The notes beneath the pieces are model-generated. The model did not search any database and had not been told where the DNA came from. It worked only from the letters and a program-made list of their open reading frames with translations. This document shows, one piece after another, positions 20,394-28,408 of a DNA stretch of 40,387 bases. The number at the start of each line of letters is the position of its first letter. Position 1 is the first letter of the stretch. Source of the DNA: Psychromonas hadalis ATCC BAA-638 (GTDB lineage Bacteria > Pseudomonadota > Gammaproteobacteria > Enterobacterales > Psychromonadaceae); NCBI RefSeq assembly GCF_000420245.1, contig NZ_ATUO01000012.1:1-40387 (forward strand), in the 5' to 3' direction. The translations under genes and the position numbers were made by a program.

Positions 20394-20886
20394 GGATAAA
20401 ACCCTCTGATTCGATTTTGATAGAGAGATCATTATCACCTGTTACTGAAATAGGGCTACTTCCAGCAATTAATTTACCTTGTAGATCGAAACGGTAATTA
20501 ACGGCTCCAAGCATACCTGTCGGGAATTTGACACGTCCAAACTCATTATAACTGTCTGTAATACAAACATCTGACGCAGACAATGCACTATCGCGACAAC
20601 TACCGCCTGTTTGAGCGGTATGTTCATTATAAAAACAACTATTTTTCACCACTAACCAATAACAGGCGTTATCGGTATCCGTGCCAGTCGGGTCGGCATT
20701 CATGCCTTGCAATTGCACTAAACGTAAACGGGCGATCAGCTGGTCACGCACGGTGTAATCTTCAAATCCAGAGCGACTAGAAAACTTAGGAATCGCAACC
20801 GCAGATAAAACGCCAAGTACAATGATAACAATCACTAACTCAATTAGTGTAAAACCTTGCGTAGCATGTTTATGCAATAAGCGCAT
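20383..20886 (-). CDS. mshC: MSHA minor pilin MshC
   Basis: The 167-residue prepilin has leader MRLLHKHATQG, then [24 protein letters not shown], the class of GspH/FimT-like and MshC pilins. The mature part has FEDYTVRDQLIARLRLVQLQGMN, as in MshC, and several Cys residues. A good ribosome site (aaaggagag) precedes the ATG. A terminator and 147 bp separate it from the upstream pilin gene, so mshC-D-O-P-Q likely gets less transcript than mshA or has its own promoter. Confidence 0.88.
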   Translation of the reverse strand: MRLLHKHATQGFTLIELVIVIIVLGVLSAVAIPKFSSRSGFEDYTVRDQLIARLRLVQLQGMNADPTGTDTDNACYWLVVKNSCFYNEHTAQTGGSCRDSALSASDVCITDSYNEFGRVKFPTGMLGAVNYRFDLQGKLIAGSSPISVTGDNDLSIKIESEGFIHAP

Positions 20887-20981
20887 TGCAAGCTCTCCTT
20901 TAATAAGAGATAAGTAACTAATTATAAGAAATGTTTCATTTTTTTTCGAGGAGTATTATTAGTATTTGTTAGGAAGTTAAA

Positions 20982-21012
20982 ATAAAAAATCCCGCATTAA
21001 AGCGGGATTATT
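20982..21012 (-). terminator. Terminator after the major pilin gene
   Basis: On the minus strand, arms aatcccgc / gcgggatt are followed by a TTTTT-rich run about 25 bp after the pilin stop. It would uncouple abundant major-pilin mRNA from the downstream minor pilin genes, as is common in pilin operons. Confidence 0.85.
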
Positions 21013-21033
21013 AATAAGTGCTAATAGTTAAAA

Positions 21034-21486
21034 TTAACAGCCAGACTCATCAAATGTAATTTCAGGACGATTTTCAGCATCAGCAGCCTCAACATATTGC
21101 GCATTACAACCCGTACCATCAGTTGCCAAACCAGCTGATGTACCTGCAATAATAATAGTACCAGTACCAGACATGACCCAATCTTCAGTGGAAAGTCCCG
21201 CTGCTTCACGTAGGGCAGTCACTGAACCTTCTGGATAACCAAAGGCAATAATAACGCCGTTAGCTTCTGTAGTACCATCATCTAACTTTTCAGTACCATC
21301 TATCGCAGAGCGAGAATAAGTCAATGTCGCAGCACCTTCCAATGCTCCTTTGACCCCTTTAATAGCTGACGCACGTGCATCACCTTGTAAATCTACAAAT
21401 TTTGGCAAAGCAGTCGCTGCTAAAATACCTAAAATGATAATAACGATAACTAATTCAATTAATGTAAAACCTGACTGTTTTTTCAT
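21034..21486 (-). CDS. mshA: MSHA major pilin (MshA-type)
   Basis: The 150-residue prepilin has leader MKKQSG and mature start [32 protein letters not shown], the classic MshA N terminus. Two C-terminal cysteines (GCNAQYV ... DESGC, 22 residues apart) form the usual disulfide loop. The [21 protein letters not shown] stretch is also MshA-like. It would be the structural subunit of a mannose-sensitive-haemagglutinin-type pilus. Only one pilin of this type is present here, and mshB cannot be separated from mshA by sequence alone. A ribosome site (aaaagga) lies upstream. Confidence 0.88.
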   Translation of the reverse strand: MKKQSGFTLIELVIVIIILGILAATALPKFVDLQGDARASAIKGVKGALEGAATLTYSRSAIDGTEKLDDGTTEANGVIIAFGYPEGSVTALREAAGLSTEDWVMSGTGTIIIAGTSAGLATDGTGCNAQYVEAADAENRPEITFDESGC

Positions 21487-21966
21487 GTGTAAATCCTTTT
21501 TTTATAAACTTATTTTTTATAGATAAGCAGACCATATACCAAATTTAGGGCATTGCGAATTAAATTTTATTTTAAGCGAATAAAATGCGATCTAAATTAT
21601 GAATTGTATAAATTTACGACACATTAGCATTAACTAAAGTAAAAACAAAGGAACGTGATCAAAATTACATCAAGTTCTCTGACAAAACCAGCTCACATTA
21701 TGAGCCTAAAAACATCACTTTAAGCAAAACAAACAAGGCAAATTATTGCCTAAATAGTATTAAGAAGCGGCTTCAAAATTACTTGCGCTTTTGTTTTCAA
21801 AATAACCCGTCATTTCAGGCTTTTTAAAAACAATTTAGTGCAAGTTATTGTGTAACGATTCCTAACTAGGTACCCTGCTCGTCCGCTTTTGCAAATGCAT
21901 AAGCACAATACAGATAAAATCATCGATAAGATCAACGGGTAAGTTGATTTTTACAAAGGAATATTT
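21487..21966. other. 480-bp divergent intergenic region between mshA and the NSS transporter gene
   Basis: It is AT-rich and must hold the promoters of the pilin gene (minus) and the transporter gene (plus). Its only recognisable element is the roughly 100-bp palindromic repeat at 21767-21865. No remnants of mshB, mshF or mshG coding sequence were noticed, and no riboswitch or operator was identified. Confidence 0.5.
21767..21865 (+). repeat. 100-bp palindromic intergenic repeat, copy 1
   Basis: The unit runs from cggcttcaaaattacttgcg through ttttgttttcaaaataaccc and tcatttcaggctttttaaaa to caagttattgtgtaacgatt. The outer parts (acttgcgct...ttttcaaaa) and their complements make a long imperfect stem. 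Nearly identical copies lie at 28288-28391 (inverted) and 29636-29735 (direct). This copy sits in the leader of the NSS transporter gene, about 100 bp before its start. Confidence 0.85.
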
Positions 21967-23451
21967 ATGAAACGAGAACAATGGGGATCCCGCGCGGGGT
22001 TTATCCTTGCTGCTGTAGGTTCAGCAATTGGGTTAGGGAATATTTGGCGTTTCCCTTATATGGCTTATGAAAATGGTGGAGGTGCATTTTTCATTCCTTA
22101 CCTGTTTGCGATGTTAACAGCGGGTATTCCATTTATGATCATGGAATTTGGTATGGGTCATAAATACCGAGGTTCAGCACCACGTGTATTTGCGCGTTTA
22201 AACAGTCAATTTGAGTGGCTAGGTTGGTTCCAAGTAATGTTAGCCGCCATTATTGCCGTTTATTATGTGGCGGTCATCGGTTGGGCTATCTCCTACTTTA
22301 GCATGTCCTTCACGCAAAGCTGGGGCACCGATACCAACGCTTTCTTCTTTGATGAATTTCTGCAGTTAGGCAGTGATAATAGTCCCACTGTATTAGGCTC
22401 TATTCAGTTACACATTGCGATTCCAATGGCCATTGCATGGCTCATCACCTTTGCTGCTATTTTTACCGGTGTGAAAGGCGGTATTGAGCGCGCCAGTAAA
22501 ATCATGATGCCTCTGCTGTTTATCATGGTGCTGGCTTTGATTGCACGTATGGTTACGCTACCCGGTGCATTAGATGGATTGAACTACCTGTTTCAACCTG
22601 ATTTTAGTAAAATAACCGATCTGAAAGTATGGTCGGCAGCTTACGGTCAAATATTCTTCACATTGAGTGTGGGTTTTGCCATTATGCTGGCTTATTCGAG
22701 TTACCTACCTGAAAAATCAGATATCACCAATAACGCGTTTATGACAGTACTGATAAACTGTGGTTTTTCGATTGTTGCGGGTATCATGATTTTTGCTATT
22801 TTAGGCAACATGGCACATGAACAAGGGAAACCTTTAACGGAGGTTGTTACTTCGGGTGTAGGTCTTGCTTTTGTGACTATCCCCTCTGCCATTAACTTAC
22901 TACCAGCGCCTTATATTTTAGGCCCTGTGTTCTTCTTTGCATTAGTGATTGCAGGCCTTAGCTCGCATATCTCTATTATTGAGGCGGTGACCTCTGCCTT
23001 TATTGATAAGTTAAACCTCTCTCGTAAAGTAGCAGCCTCATGGATTTGTGGCATCGGCTTTGTGGTTTCAATGGCATTTGCAACTAACGGTGGTTTATTA
23101 CTACTGGATCTGGTTGATTACTTTATGAATAACATTGCGCTATTAACAAGCTGTCTGATTGAATTGTTTATCATGGGTTGGATCATTAAATTGTCTGATA
23201 TCCATAAACATGTCAATACAGTTTCAGAGTTCACAATTGGTAATTGGTTTGAAATCTGCTTACGCTTTATCAGCCCACTTTTCCTATTGGTTATTTTAGG
23301 AACCAATATCTACACCACACTAACAGAGGGTTACGGTGGTTATACACAATCTGACCTGATGTTATTAGGTTGGGGATTAGTTGGTGCAATGTTTGTTGTT
23401 GCGATTGTTATTAACAAAGCAAGTAAAAACAGTTTTTCACAGGAGAGTTAA
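21967..23451 (+). CDS. Sodium-dependent amino acid transporter, NSS family (MetP-like)
   Basis: The 494-residue protein with about twelve membrane helices belongs to the neurotransmitter:sodium symporter family. It starts with the hallmark WGSRAGFILAAVGSAIGLGNIWRFPYMAYENGGGAFFIPY, which includes the unwound first helix and sodium site. It imports amino acids with Na+ in the inner membrane. The adjoining 37-residue gene encodes a small subunit of the type found with the methionine/alanine importer MetPS of Corynebacterium glutamicum, so methionine, alanine or related amino acids are the likely substrates (inferred from context). A ribosome site (aaagga) precedes the ATG. It stands alone on the plus strand between the MSHA pilins and csrD. 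Confidence 0.93.
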   Translation: MKREQWGSRAGFILAAVGSAIGLGNIWRFPYMAYENGGGAFFIPYLFAMLTAGIPFMIMEFGMGHKYRGSAPRVFARLNSQFEWLGWFQVMLAAIIAVYYVAVIGWAISYFSMSFTQSWGTDTNAFFFDEFLQLGSDNSPTVLGSIQLHIAIPMAIAWLITFAAIFTGVKGGIERASKIMMPLLFIMVLALIARMVTLPGALDGLNYLFQPDFSKITDLKVWSAAYGQIFFTLSVGFAIMLAYSSYLPEKSDITNNAFMTVLINCGFSIVAGIMIFAILGNMAHEQGKPLTEVVTSGVGLAFVTIPSAINLLPAPYILGPVFFFALVIAGLSSHISIIEAVTSAFIDKLNLSRKVAASWICGIGFVVSMAFATNGGLLLLDLVDYFMNNIALLTSCLIELFIMGWIIKLSDIHKHVNTVSEFTIGNWFEICLRFISPLFLLVILGTNIYTTLTEGYGGYTQSDLMLLGWGLVGAMFVVAIVINKASKNSFSQES

Positions 23452-23452
23452 G

Positions 23453-23566
23453 ATGACAACAGGCGCAATTATTATGATGGTTCTTGGTTTAGGCATCACT
23501 TGGGGAGGCGCTGCCTTCTGTATTCGCAAAGCGATGAAGAGTGAAGCTAAAACTAAAGCTAAATAG
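23453..23566 (+). CDS. Small subunit of the NSS amino acid importer (MetS-like)
   Basis: This 37-residue single-helix protein starts one base after the transporter stop, with a strong ribosome site (aggag) overlapping the end of the transporter. It begins MTTGAIIMMVLGLGITWGG, then AAFCIRKAMKS and a short Lys-rich tail. This is the pattern of the methionine/alanine importer small-subunit family (MetS), in which the small membrane peptide is needed for transport by the NSS partner. Size, position and sequence pattern agree. Confidence 0.85.
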   Translation: MTTGAIIMMVLGLGITWGGAAFCIRKAMKSEAKTKAK

Positions 23567-23572
23567 TTAAAT

Positions 23573-23604
23573 AAGATGAGTTCAGCCTCGGCGGTTCTCA
23601 TCTT
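23573..23604 (+). terminator. Probable terminator after the transporter operon
   Basis: Perfect arms aagatgag / ctcatctt enclose a 16-nt GC-rich loop, starting 7 bp after the small-subunit stop. The following bases are C- and T-rich rather than a clean T-run, so termination efficiency is uncertain. Confidence 0.5.
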
Positions 23605-23679
23605 CTCCCCACCTTATAAACAATCTATTTAAAAGCAACGCAATAGTGGTTAATTTCTATTGAGCTTATAAATCAGAAG

Positions 23680-23866
23680 AAACATCACCACAAAGTAAAA
23701 TCAAAAACGATTATTACTTTCTTCCTTTTTCTTCGTGGTCAATTGCTTTTGGTCTTGGTCATTACATTTACCAAAGGCGCAGCTAAAGCAGCACCTCCAA
23801 AAAATAAAAACTGATTATTGTTTTCTTCCTCTTCCTTCGTGGTTAAATGCTTTTAAACTTAAAATA
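23680..23866. repeat. Degraded CCACGAAG-type repeats next to csrD
   Basis: The stretch contains atcaccacaaagtaaaatc, ttcttcgtggtcaattgctt, the aaggcgcagctaaagcagc word shared with 14596-14758, and a closing cttccttcgtggttaaatgc. These are pieces of at least two repeat units, one reversed. They fill most of the gap between the transporter operon and csrD, the place where mshI and later msh genes would be expected in Vibrio. No coding sequence is seen. Confidence 0.7.
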
Positions 23867-23871
23867 AGAAG

Positions 23872-25785
23872 TTAAATAGAGAGAGGTTGCGCGGTTGAAA
23901 ATAACGAGCCTTGACCTGCAAAAACGCCCAATTTAACTAAACACTTCCACTCTTCACTATTTTCAATGCCCACTGCGATCACGCTTGCAGAGCTATTTAA
24001 GCAGCTTGCCATTAAACTTTGCACCGCAGTTTGATTGGTTTTCCGCAGGTTAATATCACGCACCAATCCGGGATGAAGTTTTAAATAATCGATAGAGAAA
24101 TCAAGAATATAACTGGTGTTAACCACTGATTTCCCAACATTATCAATGGCTATTTTACAGCCCACTTTTTGTAATGATATGAGCGCATTGCGCAGAGGAA
24201 AATAGTGTTCCACCAATAAATGTTCAGAAACCTCCACTACCAAGTTATGACGCAATGTGCGCGATAATTGCATCAACTCATAGATAAACCACTGCATTCT
24301 TGCTTTATCCATTAAAATGGCGCTACTTAAGTTCACCGCAATCGGGGTGCTTGTTTCACCACGTAGCACTAATAACGCTAAGATTTTCTCCAGCATCAAC
24401 AAGTCAAAGCGCGCTTGTAAACCACACTTCTCCGCCATTGGCAGAAAAACACCCGCAGCAATTATTTCATCATCATAACCAATAATACGGGGCCACAGTT
24501 CTGAATACAGTTCTGTCATGCCATCTCGTAACATAAGGCGCTGACGATAAAGTAATAGACGATCTTTTTCTAAAATCGATTCTAGTAGCGTACGCCACCT
24601 GACCGTTCCTTTAAGTAAACTGATTTGTTTCGTCTCTTGATCAGCTAAAAACCATCCACTTAACTTCTGATGTTTGGCAACCAACTGCGCACGGCTCATG
24701 TCATCCATAATCACTAAGGTTTTTTCACCGTAATAAAAATGTACGACACCAATATGAAAAAACTCTTCAATTGGAAAGGTGTCAGGAAGTTGCAGTTGCA
24801 AAAGCAATTTTGTGAGTTGTTTAGCGGCAACCTCACTCTCCTCATAAGACATCTGTGGAATAAGCAGCACAAATTCAGATTTTGCAACACGCCCATAAAA
24901 GGGTTCTTGATAACGTGTAGAAAATTCGCTGATAAGCTCGGTTATCTGTAATAACAAAGCATGACGCTTAGTTTTACCAAAACTTTCTTGTACTGCCTCT
25001 AACTCAGAGAACTTAATCTGCAATAATGTACTTGATAAAACCACTGCATCGGCAGCAATCGCGTCTAACTGATTATCAAACGCCAAACGATTAGCGATAC
25101 CCGTGGTTTCATCTAAGAATGCCTGACCGCGGATATGTGCATCAAAATAACTGCGCTCTTTTTTGCTCTCATCAAGCTGTAAGCTGAGCATATCTAATGC
25201 TTTACTGGCTGATTTAGGCCACTCCCCATGCATTGCAAAACGCGCGGTAGGGTTATTTTGTAGGATATATTTAGCACGCAACTCTAATAATTCAGCCCCT
25301 CTAAACTGTTTTTTTATCCAACGAAGTGAAAAGGCTAATAACAGTAAACTAAATACGATGGCAGAGCCGACTCCCCAGAGTGGTCCAATCGAAAAGGTCA
25401 ACGCTTGATAAGGTTGACGGGTATGTATAATCAGTAAGGTATTAGGGTAACGCGCCAGTGTATACTGATAACGTAAAAGCAGATCATTGGGAAAAAACTC
25501 ACGACTTTCATAATAGTTTTGAAACAACACTTTATCTTTACGTTTTACCTGTAGACGCACAATACCAGAAGCATCTAAGAGATCGGGTAACCAAACATCA
25601 AACGCCTCTTTATCAACATGTTTATCAAGCTGCCGTTCAATCACCTGCACAACGCCATCAATACGATGATGATGAAATTTCAAAGAGAGAGAGCGCAAAC
25701 TAAATAATCCACCCACTAAAATAAGTGCGATACACGTTAATACCACCGTTGTAGTGATAAAAGTAAATTTATCCGTAAATTTCAT
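23872..25785 (-). CDS. csrD: RNase E specificity factor CsrD (MshH homologue)
   Basis: The 637-residue inner-membrane protein matches CsrD/MshH. Two N-terminal helices (about residues 9-31 and 130-150) flank a periplasmic segment. A GGDEF-like domain follows, in which the active-site motif is replaced by VAKSEF (E. coli CsrD has HRSDF). Next is an EAL-like domain in which EAL reads ELW (ELM in E. coli), so neither cyclase nor phosphodiesterase activity is expected. In E. coli CsrD directs decay of the CsrB and CsrC small RNAs by RNase E; in Vibrio the same gene is mshH, the first gene of the msh cluster. A ribosome site (aaagga) precedes the ATG. It is divergent from rsmC. Confidence 0.9.
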   Translation of the reverse strand: MKFTDKFTFITTTVVLTCIALILVGGLFSLRSLSLKFHHHRIDGVVQVIERQLDKHVDKEAFDVWLPDLLDASGIVRLQVKRKDKVLFQNYYESREFFPNDLLLRYQYTLARYPNTLLIIHTRQPYQALTFSIGPLWGVGSAIVFSLLLLAFSLRWIKKQFRGAELLELRAKYILQNNPTARFAMHGEWPKSASKALDMLSLQLDESKKERSYFDAHIRGQAFLDETTGIANRLAFDNQLDAIAADAVVLSSTLLQIKFSELEAVQESFGKTKRHALLLQITELISEFSTRYQEPFYGRVAKSEFVLLIPQMSYEESEVAAKQLTKLLLQLQLPDTFPIEEFFHIGVVHFYYGEKTLVIMDDMSRAQLVAKHQKLSGWFLADQETKQISLLKGTVRWRTLLESILEKDRLLLYRQRLMLRDGMTELYSELWPRIIGYDDEIIAAGVFLPMAEKCGLQARFDLLMLEKILALLVLRGETSTPIAVNLSSAILMDKARMQWFIYELMQLSRTLRHNLVVEVSEHLLVEHYFPLRNALISLQKVGCKIAIDNVGKSVVNTSYILDFSIDYLKLHPGLVRDINLRKTNQTAVQSLMASCLNSSASVIAVGIENSEEWKCLVKLGVFAGQGSLFSTAQPLSI

Positions 25786-25810
25786 TTAATCCTTTCGTGC
25801 CTTAATAAAT

Positions 25811-25830
25811 TTGTATACAAAAGTGTACAC
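25811..25830. promoter_or_regulatory. Adjacent palindromes in the csrD-rsmC divergent region
   Basis: A perfect 10-bp palindrome TTGTATACAA is followed two bases later by the 8-bp palindrome GTGTACAC, 26 bp before the csrD start and about 40 bp before the rsmC start. The first resembles sites bound by GntR-family regulators. Whether it is an operator or a chance feature of promoter DNA cannot be decided from the sequence. Confidence 0.25.
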
Positions 25831-25868
25831 TACCACGAACGAGAAAAAGTCAAAAACAGGAATGGTCA

Positions 25869-26915
25869 ATGTCAGTCACAAATACAACATATTCAAACCC
25901 AAGTAAGCTATTACAGCGTAATGAAACCCTCTTTGAAGGTAAAAATATTTTAGTCGCGGGCAATATGGAGGATGATTATCTATTACATTTGCAATCTCTG
26001 GCAAATTCAAGCACCTTTTGTTTTAGTGATTATCGCTATTTTAGTGCGCTAGAGAATAAACTAACGGCATCAACGACACTATTTACTGATAATTACCAAG
26101 GTGAACAACAGTTTGATCTGTTACTTATTTTTATTCCCAAAGCAAAGCAAGAAATACAATATCTACTCGCAAACCTTACTCCACACCTTAAAGAAAATGC
26201 CGACATCATTTTAGTGGGCGAAAAAAAATGTGGTATTAAAAGCACAGGGTCGTTATTAGAAATATACAGTGACAACATTAACAATATTGATTCAGCACGC
26301 CATTGTTCTCTTTTATATTGCCAATTAAACAAAACGGTTAGCCCTTTTAAACAGAATGATTGGGTTAAAACTTACGCGATTAAAGTTGATGATATCGAGT
26401 TACAAATATGCTCACTGCCGGGTGTGTTTAGCCACGGAGAATTAGACAAAGGCACTGAGCTTTTATTGCAAAACTTACCCCAAAAACTCAAAGGTTCTTT
26501 ACTTGATTTTGGCTGTGGGGCGGGGGTAATGGGCTGTTATATTCAAAAACGTTTTCCTGAGCTTGAGATAGATATGGTTGATATAAATGCCTATGCTTTA
26601 GCCAGCGCAAAATTATCGCTGATAAAGAATAAACTTAACGCTAATGTTTTTGCTTCTAATGTATTTTCACAGATAGAAAAGAAATATAATACCCTACTTT
26701 CTAACCCGCCTTTTCATTCGGGCAAAAAAACCAACTACATTGCGGCAGAAACATTCATTAATCAGTCTCCTAGTCACCTAAAAAGAGGGGGCACACTGTC
26801 AATTGTCGCCAATAAATTCCTCCGATATGAGCCACTACTAACAGAAAGTTATACAAATCTCACTATTTCTCAACAAAACAACAAGTTTAAAGTGCTGACC
26901 TGCCTCAATAAATAA
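25869..26915 (+). CDS. rsmC: 16S rRNA (guanine1207-N2)-methyltransferase
   Basis: The 348-residue cytoplasmic enzyme methylates G1207 of 16S rRNA in the small subunit. It has the RsmC layout: a degenerate N-terminal methyltransferase-like half (residues 1 to about 180) and an active C-terminal Rossmann half. The SAM-binding motif is LLDFGCGAGVMG and the catalytic motif is SNPPFHSGK, followed by GGTLSIVANKFLRYEPLL. Length is close to E. coli RsmC (343). The chosen ATG at 25869 has agga 9 bases upstream. It is divergent from csrD and is followed by the glycogen genes on the same strand. Confidence 0.95.
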   Translation: MSVTNTTYSNPSKLLQRNETLFEGKNILVAGNMEDDYLLHLQSLANSSTFCFSDYRYFSALENKLTASTTLFTDNYQGEQQFDLLLIFIPKAKQEIQYLLANLTPHLKENADIILVGEKKCGIKSTGSLLEIYSDNINNIDSARHCSLLYCQLNKTVSPFKQNDWVKTYAIKVDDIELQICSLPGVFSHGELDKGTELLLQNLPQKLKGSLLDFGCGAGVMGCYIQKRFPELEIDMVDINAYALASAKLSLIKNKLNANVFASNVFSQIEKKYNTLLSNPPFHSGKKTNYIAAETFINQSPSHLKRGGTLSIVANKFLRYEPLLTESYTNLTISQQNNKFKVLTCLNK

Positions 26916-27049
26916 TCAAATAGTTACTGTTCTTCACTTCTATTTTTTTATCTTTTTTGGTACTGTCTCTTCAACCTTATATTGCTTCACATAGATTAAG
27001 TTGCAAACACTATTTATTACACTTATTTCCCTTTAATCTGGAGACATTT

Positions 27050-28279
27050 ATGTCTGGCATTCTTGCTATGATTCTTGCTGGAGGTGAAGGCTCACGTCTT
27101 TACCCATTAACCTCAACAAGAACAAAACCTGCAGTACCTTTTGGTGGTAACTACCGCCTTGTTGATTTTGCATTAAACAATTTTGTCAATGCAGATTTAA
27201 TGAAAATATATGTATTAACACAATTTAAATCCCAATCTCTGAATATTCATCTGCGTAAAGCATGGCGACTCTCTGGGATTGGCATATCAAGCCGATTTAT
27301 TGAAGCGGTGCCAGCACAACAACGTGTTAATAAAAGTTGGTACAGCGGTACTGCCGATGCCATTTACCAAAATGCGCGCTTTATTGAAAAAAACAATCCT
27401 GACCATGTCTGTATTTTTGGTAGTGATCACATCTACAAGATGGATGTGCAACAAATGGTTGAATATCACAAACAAAAAGCGGGCTCATTAACCGTAGCCG
27501 CTATCCGTGTGCAAAAATCCCAAGCGTATCACTTTGGTATTATTGAAGTGGATGAAGAGGGACGCATGATAGGCTTTGCTGAAAAACCAGCCGTTGAAGA
27601 TGCTAAAACAATCCCTGGCGATCCTGATCATGTCCTTGCTTCAATGGGTAACTACATTTTTAAATCAGATGTCTTGCTTAAAGAACTTTACATTGATGCG
27701 CAAGATGAAAATTCTAGCCACGACTTTGGTAAAGATATCATCGGTAAACTTTACCCTAAGGGTGATGTGTTTATCTACAAACTCAGTGATAACTACATTG
27801 AGGGCGAACCAGCAACGGCTTATTGGCGCGATGTTGGTACCCTTGATTCGTACTGGGATGCGCACATGGACTTGTTAGGTGACGATGCACCGTTTTCGTT
27901 GTACAACAAAAATTGGCCACTGCATACCTACCATCCGCCACTACCACCAGCAACATTCCGCGACAGTGGCGATACCGTCAGCGATGTTTCAAAATCAATG
28001 ATTGGTGCAGGCTCTTACATCAATGGCGCTAAAATCGAAAACTCCGTGCTGGGTTTCCGTAGTCACCTCTGTGAAGGCGTAGTTATTAAAGATTGTATTT
28101 TCTTAGGTAATGCAAAAGTAGGCGCGGGCGCACGACTCACGAAAGTGATCCTCGATAAAGGGGTAGAGATTGCACCAGGTACCGTGATTGGTGAGAATTT
28201 AGAAGAAGATAAAAAACAATTTACCGTATCAGATAACGGTGTTGTGGTTATCGCTAAAGGCACTAAAGTTGGTTTTTAA
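27050..28279 (+). CDS. glgC: Glucose-1-phosphate adenylyltransferase, paralogue 1
   Basis: The 409-residue enzyme makes ADP-glucose from glucose-1-phosphate and ATP, the committed step of glycogen synthesis. It has the nucleotidyltransferase motif MILAGGEGSRLYPLT, the PAQQR and WYSGTADAIYQN loops, the IFGSDHIYKMD active-site segment, FGIIEVDEEGRMIGFAEKP with the substrate-site Lys, YWRDVGTLDSYW, and a C-terminal left-handed beta-helix. The start at 27050 has ggaga just upstream; the frame stays open 93 bp further but without family similarity. At the position of the E. coli activator-binding Lys39 (LTNKRAKP) this protein has Thr (LTSTRTKP), so activator preference may differ. It is the first of three glg genes. 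Confidence 0.95.
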   Translation: MSGILAMILAGGEGSRLYPLTSTRTKPAVPFGGNYRLVDFALNNFVNADLMKIYVLTQFKSQSLNIHLRKAWRLSGIGISSRFIEAVPAQQRVNKSWYSGTADAIYQNARFIEKNNPDHVCIFGSDHIYKMDVQQMVEYHKQKAGSLTVAAIRVQKSQAYHFGIIEVDEEGRMIGFAEKPAVEDAKTIPGDPDHVLASMGNYIFKSDVLLKELYIDAQDENSSHDFGKDIIGKLYPKGDVFIYKLSDNYIEGEPATAYWRDVGTLDSYWDAHMDLLGDDAPFSLYNKNWPLHTYHPPLPPATFRDSGDTVSDVSKSMIGAGSYINGAKIENSVLGFRSHLCEGVVIKDCIFLGNAKVGAGARLTKVILDKGVEIAPGTVIGENLEEDKKQFTVSDNGVVVIAKGTKVGF

Positions 28280-28287
28280 CCCCCACT

Positions 28288-28391
28288 AGGAATTGTTACA
28301 CAATAACTTGCGCTAAATTATTTTCAAAAAACCTGAAACGACTGGTTATTTTGAAAACAAAAGCACAAGTAATTCTGAAGCCGATCCTTAC
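28288..28391 (-). repeat. 100-bp palindromic intergenic repeat, copy 2 (inverted)
   Basis: This is the reverse of the 21767 unit, starting 9 bp after the first glgC stop: aggaattgttacacaataac and cttgcgctaaattattttca, then acctgaaacgactggttatt and caaaagcacaagtaattctg. It folds on itself, and together with copy 3 it brackets the second glgC in opposite orientation. Confidence 0.88.
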
Positions 28392-28408
28392 TTAATATAG
28401 GTTTTAAT

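Noticed and set aside
23872-25785. Active diguanylate cyclase/phosphodiesterase
   Set aside because: Both active sites are degenerate (VAKSEF for GGDEF, ELW for EAL), and the two-helix N terminus and overall layout match CsrD/MshH, which is not catalytic.
26957-27049. Longer start for the first glgC at 26957
   Set aside because: The added 31 residues have no similarity to GlgC, and the ATG at 27050 has a ribosome site and aligns with the start of the paralogue.
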